Part shown: positions 37,245-46,641 of the stretch, one piece after another
Position numbering within the stretch: position 1 is the first letter of the stretch
How the letters are laid out: the number at the start of each line of letters is the position of its first letter
Assembly: GCF_005405005.1 (NCBI RefSeq)
Contig: NZ_BJDH01000004.1
Location: forward strand, 211,014 to 275,013
Reading direction: 5' to 3'
Length of the DNA: 64,000 nucleotides
Origin: Lactiplantibacillus daoliensis
Lineage (GTDB): Bacteria; Bacillota; Bacilli; Lactobacillales; Lactobacillaceae
Notes under the pieces: generated by a model
What the model was told of the DNA's origin: nothing
The model's database searches: none
Seen by the model: the letters and a program-made list of their open reading frames with translations, nothing else
Program-made: the position numbers and the translations under genes

Positions 37245-37750
37245 CTCAATTGCTACCTGCCGGTTGGGGCGAGCAAGGCTGGAACGCTGCCGGCCATTTT
37301 CGGGCCAAAAACCGGTCTCGAAAAGTGTCCTTACCCTAACTGCCGTAAACCCACGTCAGTTAGGGTAATTTGGTGGCTGATCCTTGCCTGCCCCAACCTC
37401 TCGGTAAATATCATCACAATTCTACCAGTGAATGCTAAGTGATTAATCAACTGAGATTGATCAACTAAAAATTTGAGCTGAGCTTTAAAACTATTGAACT
37501 CAGTACTAGAACAATCCAAACTCCTATTTAATTGACACAATCTCAGTTGATTAGTCCCCCAACACGTTCTGGTAAAGCGATGTCACTTAGCCGTGAGGTT
37601 AGTCCGACTGAGGCTCAGTGGTGAAATTTCACTTGGTGAGGGTCGTTGCCTCGCCTAGTGAAAGGCCAAGCGTTGAGACGTGATTTTCGGCTCAAAGTTG
37701 TGCCCACCACGTTCCAGCCTCAGCGGGAGCAACCGGTCGGCGGCAATCAG
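37245..37750. repeat. Intergenic repeat element with imperfect terminal inverted repeats, between T-box and ileS
   Basis: The 37183-37823 gap has no gene. Arms at 37245-37286 and 37710-37750 are inverted copies sharing ATTGC, CCGGTTG and GGCTGGAACG in order. Inside are a 12-bp perfect stem (37331-37342 with 37357-37368), a perfect 15-bp inverted repeat (37444-37458 with 37538-37552), a palindrome GTGAAATTTCAC (37621-37632) and a hairpin with 13 of 15 pairs (37627-37663). From memory, GGCTGGAACG-type repeats occur in other intergenic gaps of L. plantarum, but I cannot check copy number here. No transposase or obvious target duplication is visible. It may be a non-autonomous element or two inverted repeat units. 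Confidence 0.55.
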
Positions 37751-37823
37751 ACGCTATTTGGATCCAACACCAATCAAACAAAATAGCCTTAAATTACCCA
37801 ATCAATCCACAAATTTTGGATAC

Positions 37824-37854
37824 AAAAAAACTCCGCCCGGCAAGGGACGAAGTT
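37824..37854 (-). terminator. T-box attenuator terminator (ileS leader)
   Basis: A 10-bp stem in which AACTTCGTCCC pairs with GGGCGGAGTT (G-T pairs allowed), then seven T on the minus strand. It directly follows the T-box motif and is the off-state hairpin. Confidence 0.92.
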
Positions 37855-38066
37855 ATCGTGGTACCACCCAATTTTAGAATTGTTTAAATTCTCTCATAGC
37901 ATGGTTAACGGTCATGAACCGGCCAGCCCTACTGATTTCAGGCCGACATTCGGAGATGATCTGCAACTTAACGAGGGACGACCGGATTCTCACTTGCACC
38001 GGCTCGCTGGGCGTATCGATAAACTGTTTGCTGTTCTCCTCAAAATGTTAATAAAATTTAACTGTA
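37824..38066 (-). promoter_or_regulatory. T-box leader sensing tRNA-Ile, upstream of ileS
   Basis: The minus strand carries the T-box core TGGGTGGTACCACG (about 37856-37870), which pairs with the uncharged tRNA acceptor end, followed by the attenuator terminator. Stem I upstream has AGCGAGCCGG and GGTGCAAGTGAGAA distal-loop features. The specifier position is read as AUC (37958-37960) followed by A, on the 3' side of an internal loop closed by GGAGA/TCTCC, so it is an isoleucine codon, matching the downstream ileS. Low Ile-tRNA charging should favour the antiterminator and readthrough. The regulated gene starts about 640 bases beyond the terminator. Confidence 0.9.
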
Positions 38067-38072
38067 CTGTTG

Positions 38073-38101
38073 ATTTTAGTCGACTTACTTCGAAGAGTCA
38101 A
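38073..38101 (-). promoter_or_regulatory. Predicted promoter of the ileS T-box transcript, inside the divIVA 3' end
   Basis: TTGACT (38096-38101, within the last divIVA codons), a 17-base spacer and TAAAAT (38073-38078), both at 5 of 6 matches. No terminator separates divIVA from this promoter. Confidence 0.72.
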
Positions 38102-38786
38102 CATCATCGTCAGGGAAAATGACAACGGTTTGTTCTTGAGCTTGGTCGCCACCGTCGGCAACTGGCGTTTCACCAGTTGCCGGATTAGTGATTTCAACAG
38201 CTGCTTCTGAGTTTACACTCGCGTTGGTCCCATTGTCAAGATGATCATCCTTCAAAACATGTTGAATTTCTGAATAAGTTGACGTATCTGTTTCGCTGAG
38301 TAGTTGATCCCAGTCTTTGCTCTTAACGACTTCCAATTGTGATTCTAACATCACTTGGAGACGTTGGCGGAAGACCCGCGTTTGCTTCTTCAAATCATCC
38401 GTTTCAACGGATAACCGTTTAGCCTTTTGTGAGGCTTCGTCGATCATCTGGTTAGACTTATCCGTGGCTTCACTGACGATGTCTGAAGCTTGCTTTTGAG
38501 CTTCACGGGTAATAATGTCGGCTTCCTTCTTCGAATTCGTCTTAACTTTATCGGCAGCTTCTTGGGCCACCAAGATTGACTGGTTCAAAGAATCCTTCAG
38601 TTCGTTGAAGTATTTGAGCTTACCTTCACTTGCGTCTAAACGTTCCTGGAGGTCCTTATTTTGCTTCAAGGTAATTTGATAATCCTTGATAATTTGTTCA
38701 AGAAAATCATTTACCTCGTCAATATTGTAACCACGAAGTTTCGTGGAAAACGCCTTGTTATGAATGTCATCAGGACTTAACACCAT
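38085..38786 (-). CDS. divIVA: Cell-division/polarity protein DivIVA
   Basis: A 233-aa coiled-coil protein that recognises negatively curved membrane at septa and poles. The N-terminal lipid-binding domain is MVLSPDDIHNKAFSTKLRGY followed by NIDEVNDFLEQIIKDY. Long coiled-coil segments run to about residue 165. The C-terminal 60 residues are acidic and low-complexity (DGGDQAQEQTVVIFPDDD). GGAGG lies nine bases before the ATG. It is the last division gene of the cluster, 19 bases after ylmH. The ileS promoter sits in its 3' end. Confidence 0.95.
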   Translation of the reverse strand: MVLSPDDIHNKAFSTKLRGYNIDEVNDFLEQIIKDYQITLKQNKDLQERLDASEGKLKYFNELKDSLNQSILVAQEAADKVKTNSKKEADIITREAQKQASDIVSEATDKSNQMIDEASQKAKRLSVETDDLKKQTRVFRQRLQVMLESQLEVVKSKDWDQLLSETDTSTYSEIQHVLKDDHLDNGTNASVNSEAAVEITNPATGETPVADGGDQAQEQTVVIFPDDDVDSSK

Positions 38787-38805
38787 ACTAAATTTCCTCC
38801 AATAT

Positions 38806-39591
38806 CTATTTACTATGAATAATATTTAAAGTAATTCGCAACCGCGACTTTTTAGTCTCACCGCCGATTTCAGTCAATCGGACCCGGCCATAATGATTCA
38901 CACTTAACATATCCAGCAACGCAATTTCAGAATCCGCTTTAGGCAAATCTGCCCAATTCAAACGGACATGTGCCCCTTCGACCAATTCTTTTGCATGATG
39001 TCGTGATAGGTTGAATGCCGCCTTGATCACACTATCCGCTCGTAAAGAACTGACCGTCGTCGTGATGGTTTCCCAATCATTTTGCGGATCGACCGCATTC
39101 GCTAACGGGACATCTGTGAGATGAACCTTAGTCTTTCCAAAGCGATCAATTTGATCAGTGAAATAAGTCATCATTTCACTTTCACAATAAAATTGCCAAG
39201 CTTCACCATCGGAAACAATGTCGCCGAAGACATCGCGTTCCACACCAGAATTAGCCAGTGTACCCAGAATTTGACCATGTTTTAAGGTGGCAAACTTCAC
39301 CGGATAGACGATGTTGAATAAGGTAATTTGAAAATCTGCCGGTTGGGGCTCGTAATAATCCGGATAGAATAAAATCCGTTGTAATTCGGCGCCCGGATAC
39401 CCACCCGAAGCCCGCATATGGACTTCATCGAGTTGATTCACTAACGTTTGAGCAATGTAGACTTGCCGCGGGTTTAAAAACGCGGTTAAAATTGGTCGGT
39501 ACTGATCGGCCGCTTCTCGCAACCAACCAGTGACCTGTTCAATAAATGGGGCTTCACTATCGCGAAAATGTTGTTTTAAATTATCATTCAC
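38806..39591 (-). CDS. ylmH: YlmH-like RNA-binding S4 domain protein
   Basis: A 261-aa protein with an N-terminal YlmH-type domain (AFLNPRQVYIAQTLVNQLD, GYPGAELQRILFYPDYY) and a C-terminal S4 RNA-binding domain from about residue 185 (RADSVIKAAFNLSRHHAKELVEGAHVRLNW). Homologues of this dcw-linked gene are associated with division and, in Bacillus, with rescue of stalled ribosomes. The start is GTG with GAGGA eight bases upstream. It is located in the conserved order sepF-yggT-ylmH-divIVA. Confidence 0.92.
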   Translation of the reverse strand: MNDNLKQHFRDSEAPFIEQVTGWLREAADQYRPILTAFLNPRQVYIAQTLVNQLDEVHMRASGGYPGAELQRILFYPDYYEPQPADFQITLFNIVYPVKFATLKHGQILGTLANSGVERDVFGDIVSDGEAWQFYCESEMMTYFTDQIDRFGKTKVHLTDVPLANAVDPQNDWETITTTVSSLRADSVIKAAFNLSRHHAKELVEGAHVRLNWADLPKADSEIALLDMLSVNHYGRVRLTEIGGETKKSRLRITLNIIHSK

Positions 39592-39617
39592 GATACTATT
39601 CCTCGTTATTTTTTAAA

Positions 39618-39884
39618 TTAAAAGCTAAAAATTGACAATAAGTAAACTAAACCACGTTCAGCGAACTGTAACACTAACAGCGCGACAATCGGTGAAAAGT
39701 CTAGTCCGGCAATCGACGGAATAAACCGCCGAAAGACACTAAGAAATGGATCACAGATTTGCCCTAAGAAACGACCAAGGCCAGTATTATAAGCGCCTGG
39801 GAACCAGGACATTAAAATAAAGACAATTAGCGCTAAGGTATAAAGTTGAAATAACCCGTTAATAATTGTATAGATCAGTGCCAT
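39618..39884 (-). CDS. yggT: YggT family membrane protein (YlmG)
   Basis: An 88-aa integral membrane protein with two hydrophobic segments (IINGLFQLYTLALIVFILMSW and FSPIVALLVLQFAERGLVYLL) flanking the YggT signature ICDPFLSVFRRFIPSIAGLDFSP region. The family is linked to cell division and nucleoid or membrane organisation in bacteria and plastids. The start is uncertain: ATG 39884 is only two bases after AAGGAG, and an in-frame GTG at 39887 overlaps that site. It begins 10 bases after the sepF stop. Confidence 0.9.
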   Translation of the reverse strand: MALIYTIINGLFQLYTLALIVFILMSWFPGAYNTGLGRFLGQICDPFLSVFRRFIPSIAGLDFSPIVALLVLQFAERGLVYLLSIFSF

Positions 39885-39894
39885 CACTCCTTAC

Positions 39895-40329
39895 TTATAA
39901 ACTGTTGGGATTGATTTGTGCCGTTGTGCTCCCGGAAACTTCATAGTTTTCAGGAATACAAAGAAAAATCTCGTCACCAATACGCTCAATCTCGCCGTTG
40001 ATCGCATAAACCGTACCCGTCAGAAAATCGACAATGCGTCGTGCCATTGCGTCATCAACGTGGTCAAAATTAATAATGACCGCCTGATTTTTGAGCAATT
40101 GTGCAGCGATTTCCTTCACATCCGAATAGATTCTTGGTTCAAACAAGGCAATCTTGCTATTCACCGCTTTACCACCTTGCATCGGAACCACTTTACGGGC
40201 CGAAGCATTGGTGGCTGTATTCGTCGTGGGGGCAGTCCGGTTAGGTTGAGTTGAATTCGACGTTTCATCGTATTGTTCTTCCTCATCACCTACGCCAAAG
40301 AAGTTACTTAAACTAAAACGTCCGGCCAT
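39895..40329 (-). CDS. sepF: Cell division protein SepF
   Basis: A 144-aa FtsZ-interacting protein. The N-terminal amphipathic membrane-binding helix MAGRFSLSNFFG is followed by an acidic, Thr/Asn-rich linker. The C-terminal SepF domain (about 58-140) contains KIALFEPRIYSDVKEIAAQLL, AVIINFDHVDDAMARRIVDFL, the conserved GTVYAINGEIERIGDEIFLCIP. SepF rings tether FtsZ to the membrane and shape the septum. AAGGGAAG lies nine bases before the ATG; ftsZ ends 25 bases upstream. Confidence 0.95.
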   Translation of the reverse strand: MAGRFSLSNFFGVGDEEEQYDETSNSTQPNRTAPTTNTATNASARKVVPMQGGKAVNSKIALFEPRIYSDVKEIAAQLLKNQAVIINFDHVDDAMARRIVDFLTGTVYAINGEIERIGDEIFLCIPENYEVSGSTTAQINPNSL

Positions 40330-40354
40330 GCGTCATCGCTTCCCTTCAACGAAC

Positions 40355-41644
40355 TTATTTACGACGCCGTTTGAAGAATGGCGGCGTATCTAATGAATCA
40401 CTATTGTTATCTTGCTTTTCTTCAGCCTGGCTATTGTCATTAAACACGTCAAAGTCAGTTTTTTCGACTTTTGCATCTGAATGATCATTAACTGCTGGAC
40501 GTGCAGAACCTGTTTCACGCCGAATATCCCAGTTGCTAAATGGATCATTCGCTTGTGTTTGGTTGGTTGACACGTTGACAGGACTGTCAGCACTTGGCTG
40601 CTTATCAGCTGGGGTGTCAAACAAGCCACCACGTTGCTGAGACTGTTCCGTTCGTGACTGAACTGTCCCATTTTTGATTTCTTTTTGCTTTTGGTCAATC
40701 CCAGTCGCAATCACAGTGACCCGAACTTCGTCGCCTAAGCTCTCATCAATGGACGTCCCAAAGATAATGTTAACGTCAGTCGTGGCAGCTTGTGACACGA
40801 TGTCTGAAGCTGCTTGCGCTTCATACAAGGACATGTCGGGACCACCAGTAATGTTGAGTAAGACTTGTTCGGCACCATCGATAGAAACTTCCAACAATGG
40901 TGATGAAATGGCTTGCTTAGTGGCATCAGCCGTCCGGTTTTCGCCGCTAGCTGAACCAATTCCCATCAAGGCAGAACCTTGGTTTTGCATCACAGTCTTC
41001 ACATCAGCAAAGTCCAAGTTAACGTAACCTGGTGATGTGATCAAGTCAGAAATCCCTTGAACCCCTTGACGTAAGACGTTGTCGGCTTCTTGGAAGGCTT
41101 CCATCATTGGCGTCTTCTTGTCAACGATTTCTAACAACCGGTTGTTGGCAATGATAATCAACGTATCAACGTTGTCTTTCATTTGCGCAATCCCTTCCGC
41201 CGCGTTACGAGCCCGCTTTGGACCTTCAAACGTAAATGGTCGCGTCACGACCCCAACCGTCAAAGCGCCGGAATCCTTGGCAATTTTAGCAACAACTGGC
41301 GCAGCACCGTTCCCAGTACCGCCACCCATGCCGGCAGTGACGAAGACCATATCGGCACCAGTTAAGGCTTCCGTAATCGCTTCTTCACTTTCTTGAGCCG
41401 CTTTGGACCCAACATCGGGATTAGAACCGGCACCTAAACCACGAGTCAACTTTGGTCCTAATTGAATTTTTGTTTCTGCATTTGAACTTTGTAATGCTTG
41501 AACATCCGTATTAGCGACAATAAATTCAACGCCTTGAACGTCTTCAGCAATCATCCGATTGACAGCGTTACCGCCCCCGCCACCAACACCGATGACTTTA
41601 ATATTAGCCCCTGAATTCTGGGTTGCATCTAAAGAAAATTCCAT
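40355..41644 (-). CDS. ftsZ: Cell division GTPase FtsZ
   Basis: A 429-aa bacterial tubulin that forms the Z-ring. GTP-binding residues are in [17 protein letters not shown] and the tubulin signature [11 protein letters not shown] (about 105-115); the T7 loop region is [14 protein letters not shown] (near 205). A long variable acidic/Gln/Asn linker (about 320-418) leads to the C-terminal peptide [13 protein letters not shown], which binds FtsA and SepF. GGAGG is seven bases before the ATG. It lies 28 bases after ftsA and is probably cotranscribed with it. Confidence 0.98.
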   Translation of the reverse strand: MEFSLDATQNSGANIKVIGVGGGGGNAVNRMIAEDVQGVEFIVANTDVQALQSSNAETKIQLGPKLTRGLGAGSNPDVGSKAAQESEEAITEALTGADMVFVTAGMGGGTGNGAAPVVAKIAKDSGALTVGVVTRPFTFEGPKRARNAAEGIAQMKDNVDTLIIIANNRLLEIVDKKTPMMEAFQEADNVLRQGVQGISDLITSPGYVNLDFADVKTVMQNQGSALMGIGSASGENRTADATKQAISSPLLEVSIDGAEQVLLNITGGPDMSLYEAQAASDIVSQAATTDVNIIFGTSIDESLGDEVRVTVIATGIDQKQKEIKNGTVQSRTEQSQQRGGLFDTPADKQPSADSPVNVSTNQTQANDPFSNWDIRRETGSARPAVNDHSDAKVEKTDFDVFNDNSQAEEKQDNNSDSLDTPPFFKRRRK

Positions 41645-41672
41645 AATTTTTCCTCCGTCATTCCTATCCTAA

Positions 41673-43025
41673 TTAATCAAAAAAGTGATTGAAGAAACCC
41701 TTCATTCGTTCAAAGCCACTCTCACGATTTGGATCCTGCTGTTTGGCAGGTTTTGGTTTACTGGTTGCTTGGGCTGGTCTTTGCGATTGTGCTGCTTGAT
41801 CAGGCATGGCTTGATCAGCTGGCGTGCTCTCTGCAAAGTCAACCGCGACACTGGCTCTGGTATCGCCAGTTAACGCACTCTTCACGAGTAATGCCACTTC
41901 ACTTAAGGCCGCTTGATATTTGATAACGGCTAACGCCTCATCAAATGACGGATGTCTTAAGCCCATCTGGCTCGGCGTAAAGACGCGAACATTGGTCCCA
42001 AAAACGTCACTGGCTAAATCGGTAATTCCTGGTAATGCCGCAACACCACCAGTTAACACGATGCCACCAGGTAATTCTAAGGCCCGAATCTCATCCAAGT
42101 GTTGCTTGATTTTATCAAAGATTTGATCCAATCGTGCTTCAATAATCTCTGCTAAATATTGACTACTGATTTGGGTGGGACTGCTTTGACCAACCACATC
42201 CACAGGAAAGACTTCATCATCGGAAGCGCGCTGTGCATCGGCATAGCCATAGTCACGTTTTAGTTTTTCAGCATTCTCAATTGAGGTGTTCAAAACCACG
42301 GAAATATCTTTCGTGATATAGTGACCACCTTCTTGGTCAACATAAGTATACTTCAATTGATGATCATGAATGACTCCAGCTGTTGTCTGGCCACCACCCA
42401 TGTCAACAATGATTGAACCAAAATCCTGTTCGCCATCATTTAACACTAATGAACTCAATGCCAGTGGGGCAATCACGATCTGTTCAATTTGTAAGCCCGC
42501 TTTCTCAATGGCTTTACGGGTATTATGAATAATGGTCTTCGGACCGGTGAACAAGGTGCCGTGCATCTCAAGTCGCACGCCGACCATGCCTCGGGGATCT
42601 TTAATGCCATCAAAACCGTCGACCACAAATTCGTCGGGAATCACATCGAGAACTTCGCGCTCTGGTGGCATGCTCTGCACAAGTGCAGCCGCCGCTACCT
42701 TTTGGACGTCCTCATTATTAATTTCTTTTGATTCATCAGCGACCGCAATCATGCCACGGCAACGCTCAATTTTTACCAAGTTAGCGGGCACTCCCGCAAT
42801 AACCTTTTTTATTTCGATACTTGCTTTTTCTTCTGCTTGGCGTACCGCTGATTGAATCGCGGTGGCTGCTTTGTCGATATCGACAATCACGCCACGACTC
42901 AGACCATTAGAACGTTCGCTTCCCACACCAATAACGTTCATTTGTCCCTTTACACGTTCAGCAACAATGACTTTTATTGAGGTGGTCCCTATATCAAGTC
43001 CGACATAAATTCCTGAATTATCCAT
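41673..43025 (-). CDS. ftsA: Cell division protein FtsA
   Basis: A 450-aa actin-like ATPase that anchors FtsZ to the membrane. The start is IYVGLDIGTTSIKVIVAE (phosphate 1), followed by the SHS2 domain region (EVLDVIPDEFVVDGFDGI), SIIVDMGGGQTTAGVIH (phosphate 2) and GIVLTGGVAALPGI (adenosine motif). A Pro/Ala/Gln-rich linker leads to the C-terminal membrane-binding amphipathic helix GFERMKGFFNHFFD. AGGAGG lies ten bases before the ATG. A weak internal promoter candidate lies in the 125-base gap to divIB. Confidence 0.97.
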   Translation of the reverse strand: MDNSGIYVGLDIGTTSIKVIVAERVKGQMNVIGVGSERSNGLSRGVIVDIDKAATAIQSAVRQAEEKASIEIKKVIAGVPANLVKIERCRGMIAVADESKEINNEDVQKVAAAALVQSMPPEREVLDVIPDEFVVDGFDGIKDPRGMVGVRLEMHGTLFTGPKTIIHNTRKAIEKAGLQIEQIVIAPLALSSLVLNDGEQDFGSIIVDMGGGQTTAGVIHDHQLKYTYVDQEGGHYITKDISVVLNTSIENAEKLKRDYGYADAQRASDDEVFPVDVVGQSSPTQISSQYLAEIIEARLDQIFDKIKQHLDEIRALELPGGIVLTGGVAALPGITDLASDVFGTNVRVFTPSQMGLRHPSFDEALAVIKYQAALSEVALLVKSALTGDTRASVAVDFAESTPADQAMPDQAAQSQRPAQATSKPKPAKQQDPNRESGFERMKGFFNHFFD

Positions 43026-43099
43026 AATAGAGGAACCTCCTAGTAATTACATAAATACATAAATATCCAAAGATTTTGTTACATATCCAATTATCCCTT

Positions 43100-43108
43100 A
43101 GTTTACCA
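43100..43108 (-). promoter_or_regulatory. Possible internal promoter for ftsAZ
   Basis: An extended -10, TGG-TAAACT, on the minus strand (43100-43108), 75 bases ahead of ftsA, with no convincing -35. It lies in the largest gap inside the dcw cluster. Confidence 0.35.
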
Positions 43109-43150
43109 TATCCGAAGCGCTTTTAAAAAGGCTCTCGCTTGCTTTTTCGG

Positions 43151-44026
43151 TCATTTAGTCGACTTTTTAAACGAATATGAATAAGCACCGACTTCCAAGT
43201 TGATAATTCCTGGCGCTTTCATCTTGGCAGCGATACCAGCATAGTACTGCATCTTGCTGGCAAACGTTGAAATTGAGGCATAAACCTCATTGCCATCATT
43301 CATATACAGATGAACCCGTTCTGTATTGGCTTTATTTGGATCAAATTTTATTTCCGAAATGTTGTGCTTCACGGCAGCCGGTAATTTTGCATACTGAGCA
43401 ATCATTGTCTGTAACCGTGACCCACTCTTGAAACTAGCATAGATTGGATAACCACCACCAGGTTGTGAAACGGACTTATTCATGATCAAGCCGTTTTCAA
43501 GCACCCGTTGATATCGGCCACCAGTGACTAAGTATCCAGCCAGCCGAATCTCATGAACAGTCACCGTGACGTGATTCCAATTACTTAAAGTTGTCTTAAC
43601 TTGCCCAACTTGCGGATTAGCTTGCAAAGCAGCCCGACTGGTCGCTTTGTCGTTTCCAATAACCGCCCAGACAGACTGACCAGGTTTAATTTGCGTAGCG
43701 GCTTGCACTTGAGCCGTGCTAAGCTTTTCCGTTCCCGTCACCTTAACTTGTGAAATGTGACTTAATGGCGAAATAAAGTAGCTCGCACCAGCAATTCCCA
43801 ACAAAAACAGGCCGATTAATAATCCAGCCCGTCTAGTTGCTAGTCGCCGCCGCTGCGTTTTCAGTTTCGGCAACTTATCACCAATTCGAATCCGTTTCCC
43901 TGACCACTTAAAATGACGCTTTTGTTCAGCCTTTTGATTCTCATCAGCTTGGCGTTGAAATTTTTCCCAGGGGGTTAGCTGGTCAAGCTGTGCTTTCTTT
44001 TTCGGCCGGTGTTTAAATATGGCCAT
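43151..44026 (-). CDS. divIB: Cell division protein DivIB/FtsQ
   Basis: A 291-aa bitopic division protein. A basic cytoplasmic N-terminus of about 85 residues (KHRPKKKAQ..., [21 protein letters not shown]) precedes one membrane helix ([19 protein letters not shown]). The extracellular POTRA domain starts [18 protein letters not shown], and the beta domain follows ([18 protein letters not shown]). DivIB works with FtsL and DivIC to regulate the septal synthase FtsW-PBP2B. ATG 44026 was chosen because AAGGG lies eight bases upstream. It lies between murG and ftsA, the standard order. Confidence 0.94.
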   Translation of the reverse strand: MAIFKHRPKKKAQLDQLTPWEKFQRQADENQKAEQKRHFKWSGKRIRIGDKLPKLKTQRRRLATRRAGLLIGLFLLGIAGASYFISPLSHISQVKVTGTEKLSTAQVQAATQIKPGQSVWAVIGNDKATSRAALQANPQVGQVKTTLSNWNHVTVTVHEIRLAGYLVTGGRYQRVLENGLIMNKSVSQPGGGYPIYASFKSGSRLQTMIAQYAKLPAAVKHNISEIKFDPNKANTERVHLYMNDGNEVYASISTFASKMQYYAGIAAKMKAPGIINLEVGAYSYSFKKSTK

Positions 44027-44055
44027 CACAACCACCCTTTCAATTAAAAAACGAC

Positions 44056-45153
44056 TTAATGCGCCTGAATGGCAGTTTCTAAGACCTTGAGCAATTGATT
44101 AGCCGCATCTGGCATACCGAGTTTCTTAGCGTTGGCCGCCATCTTTTCACGACCAGCCGTATCTAGCATTAAGCTATCGACGGCTTTCACCAAACTCTTG
44201 CCATCCAAGTCTGCTTCCTTAATCAGTTTAGCTGCCCCAGCATTCACCAAGCTCTGAGCATTCTTCGTCTGATGATCATTAGTCACATACGGGCTCGGAA
44301 CCAGAATTGACGGAATCCCTAACGCGGTAATTTCCGCAATACTGGTTGCCCCTGCTCGACCTAGAATCGTCGCAATCTCTGGGAGAATTGCCGGCATATT
44401 TTTGATGTACGGTTTGATTTTAACATTCGGAGCTAAGGCTGTCTTTCCCAGACTATCCTTAATTTTATCGTAATGCACTTGGCCAGTGACGAATAGCGTC
44501 TGATAAGCCCGTTGATTTAATTCGGGAATTGCCTCAACCGTGGCTTGATTGATTTTAGCCGCACCGCGACTCCCACCAAAAATAAGGACCGTTGGGCGAT
44601 CATCTTGAAGTCCAAAAGATTGCAACGCAGCCGTTTTTTTGATATTAACGACTTGCTGGGCACGAGGGTTACCGGTCATGACAACTTTCTTTTCAGGAAA
44701 TTGTGACCGGGCGCTCTCAAATGAGATCCCAATCTTATCAACAAAGTGGCTCAAAAACTTGTTTGTTACCCCAACGACGGAATTCTGTTCATGAATAACC
44801 GTTGGGATATGCATTTGACTTGCCGCAAATACGACCGCACCACTCACATAGCCACCAGTTCCGACAACCACATCCGGTTTAAAGGCTTTAATATACTTAC
44901 GAGCTGTGCCAACGCTCTTCAAAAAGAGCCAGACCGTTTTGAAGTTTTGTAACGACAAGGACCGTTTGAAACCTTGAATCTTAATTGTCTTGAAGTCGAT
45001 CCCACGCTCTGGCACGATGCGGCTCTCAAGGCCCCGGTGCGTCCCAACGTATAAAACTTGGGCCTGTGGATCTTTGGCTTTTAACGCTTCAATTAAGGCT
45101 AGGGCTGGGTAGATATGACCACCAGTCCCACCGCCAGAAATCATTAGTCGCAT
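44056..45153 (-). CDS. murG: UDP-GlcNAc:undecaprenyl-PP-MurNAc-pentapeptide GlcNAc transferase MurG
   Basis: A 365-aa GT28-family enzyme that makes lipid II from lipid I on the inner face of the membrane. N-terminal glycine loop [21 protein letters not shown] (first G-loop) and [14 protein letters not shown] (second); the C-terminal UDP-GlcNAc site has [14 protein letters not shown] and [24 protein letters not shown], with [12 protein letters not shown] after it. The start overlaps the murD stop by one base (TAATG), so translation is coupled. Confidence 0.97.
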   Translation of the reverse strand: MRLMISGGGTGGHIYPALALIEALKAKDPQAQVLYVGTHRGLESRIVPERGIDFKTIKIQGFKRSLSLQNFKTVWLFLKSVGTARKYIKAFKPDVVVGTGGYVSGAVVFAASQMHIPTVIHEQNSVVGVTNKFLSHFVDKIGISFESARSQFPEKKVVMTGNPRAQQVVNIKKTAALQSFGLQDDRPTVLIFGGSRGAAKINQATVEAIPELNQRAYQTLFVTGQVHYDKIKDSLGKTALAPNVKIKPYIKNMPAILPEIATILGRAGATSIAEITALGIPSILVPSPYVTNDHQTKNAQSLVNAGAAKLIKEADLDGKSLVKAVDSLMLDTAGREKMAANAKKLGMPDAANQLLKVLETAIQAH

Positions 45154-46535
45154 TACTTTTCTTCCGCCTTTCCGGTGACTTTCTCAATTGCTTTGATGTA
45201 ACGATCCCCACGAATTTCGAAGTTCGGGTATTGATCCCAGCTAGCACAAGCTGGCGATAACATGATGACATCACCAGGCGCACTGAGCTTCCAAGCGACT
45301 GGCACGGCCGTTTCACAATTCTCACTGAATTCAATAGTCGTTATCCCTGCCAGCTTACCGGCATCTGCCACTTTTTGTGCCGTTTCACCAAAGACAATCA
45401 TCGCCTTCACGTGATCTTTTAAGGCTGGTGCAAGTTTTTCAAAGGTGTTCCCACGATCCAAGCCACCAGCTAAAAGGACGACTGGTTGACTGAACCCCTT
45501 TAAAGCCATCTCTGTGGCAACAATATTGGTCGCCTTTGAATCATTGTAGAACATCCGGTCTTCATAGGTTTCCACGTATTGTGTCCGATGCCGAACACCT
45601 GAGAACGTCTTAAGAACTTGGACAATACCAGCGGTTGGGACTTGTTGAATCTTAGCAACCGCAATGGCTGCCAAGGCATTTTCCACATTATGATCGCCAG
45701 GAATTTTGATATCCTTGGCAGCCATGATCAATTCATCTTTAAAGTACAATTGACCATCTTTTTCGTAGGCCCCAGCCTCTGAATGACCTTGGCGTGAAAA
45801 TGGGACGACTTGTGCTTGCGATTGTTTACTCAACTCACGCCATTCATCGCTATCCCAGTTGACAACAAAATAATCATCAGCCGTTTGATTCATCGTAATG
45901 CGCATCTTAGCTTTGACGTAATTTGCACGAGACCCATGATAGTCTAGATGGGTCGAGTAGATATTTGTTAAGACGGCAATATGCGGGTGTAAGGACTGAA
46001 TGCCACACAACATGAAACTAGATAACTCGGTTACCATGGTATCTTCAGGTTGGGCCTTTTGGGCCACTGCCGACGCCGGGACACCAATATTACCAGCCAC
46101 ATAAGCTTTGCCAGCATTTTGCCGATGATTCAACATCAGCGCAATTAGCGTCGTTGTGGTCGTCTTACCATTCGTCCCCGTCACACCGATCAATTCACCG
46201 TCTAAAATCTGTGACGCCAGTTCAACTTCCGTAATCACCGGAATATGCTTTTTCAGCGCACCCGCCACGATTGGATTGGTATAAGGAATGCCAGGATTTT
46301 TAACGACCACTTTAAAATCTTCATCTAGTAATGACAGTGGGTGCCCACCAGTAATGACTTTGATGCCATCACTCAATAATTCTTGTGCATCTGGATTATC
46401 ATCAAAATCCTTTTTATCGTTAACGGTCACAAATGCTCCCAGTTTATGCAACAACCGCGCCGCATTCATCCCACTTTTGGCTAATCCTAATACCAATACC
46501 TTTTGATTACGATACTGTTCAACCGACTTCATCAT
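45153..46535 (-). CDS. murD: UDP-N-acetylmuramoylalanine--D-glutamate ligase MurD
   Basis: A 460-aa Mur ligase that adds D-Glu to UDP-MurNAc-Ala. The N-terminal Rossmann-like domain is [18 protein letters not shown]. The ATP P-loop is [21 protein letters not shown] (near 115-130). [20 protein letters not shown] contains the carbamylated-lysine region, and [16 protein letters not shown] begins the C-terminal substrate domain. GGGAG is seven bases before the ATG. It lies 106 bases downstream of mraY; that gap has a small CAGGT-TGTG-ACCTG hairpin without a T run and no gene. Confidence 0.97.
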   Translation of the reverse strand: MMKSVEQYRNQKVLVLGLAKSGMNAARLLHKLGAFVTVNDKKDFDDNPDAQELLSDGIKVITGGHPLSLLDEDFKVVVKNPGIPYTNPIVAGALKKHIPVITEVELASQILDGELIGVTGTNGKTTTTTLIALMLNHRQNAGKAYVAGNIGVPASAVAQKAQPEDTMVTELSSFMLCGIQSLHPHIAVLTNIYSTHLDYHGSRANYVKAKMRITMNQTADDYFVVNWDSDEWRELSKQSQAQVVPFSRQGHSEAGAYEKDGQLYFKDELIMAAKDIKIPGDHNVENALAAIAVAKIQQVPTAGIVQVLKTFSGVRHRTQYVETYEDRMFYNDSKATNIVATEMALKGFSQPVVLLAGGLDRGNTFEKLAPALKDHVKAMIVFGETAQKVADAGKLAGITTIEFSENCETAVPVAWKLSAPGDVIMLSPACASWDQYPNFEIRGDRYIKAIEKVTGKAEEK

Positions 46536-46641
46536 CCAAAATCTCCCTAAATTTGTTTATTAATACTTTATTATCAATTTAACTTACTGCTTAAATAAGC
46601 CTTTCAATTACCGGCCAGGTCACAACCTGCTAGCAATTTCA

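Noticed and set aside
37210..38060. Short open frames in the divIVA-ileS gap (60-80 codons)
   Set aside because: They lie in the T-box leader or the repeat element, have no ribosome binding sites and give no plausible proteins.
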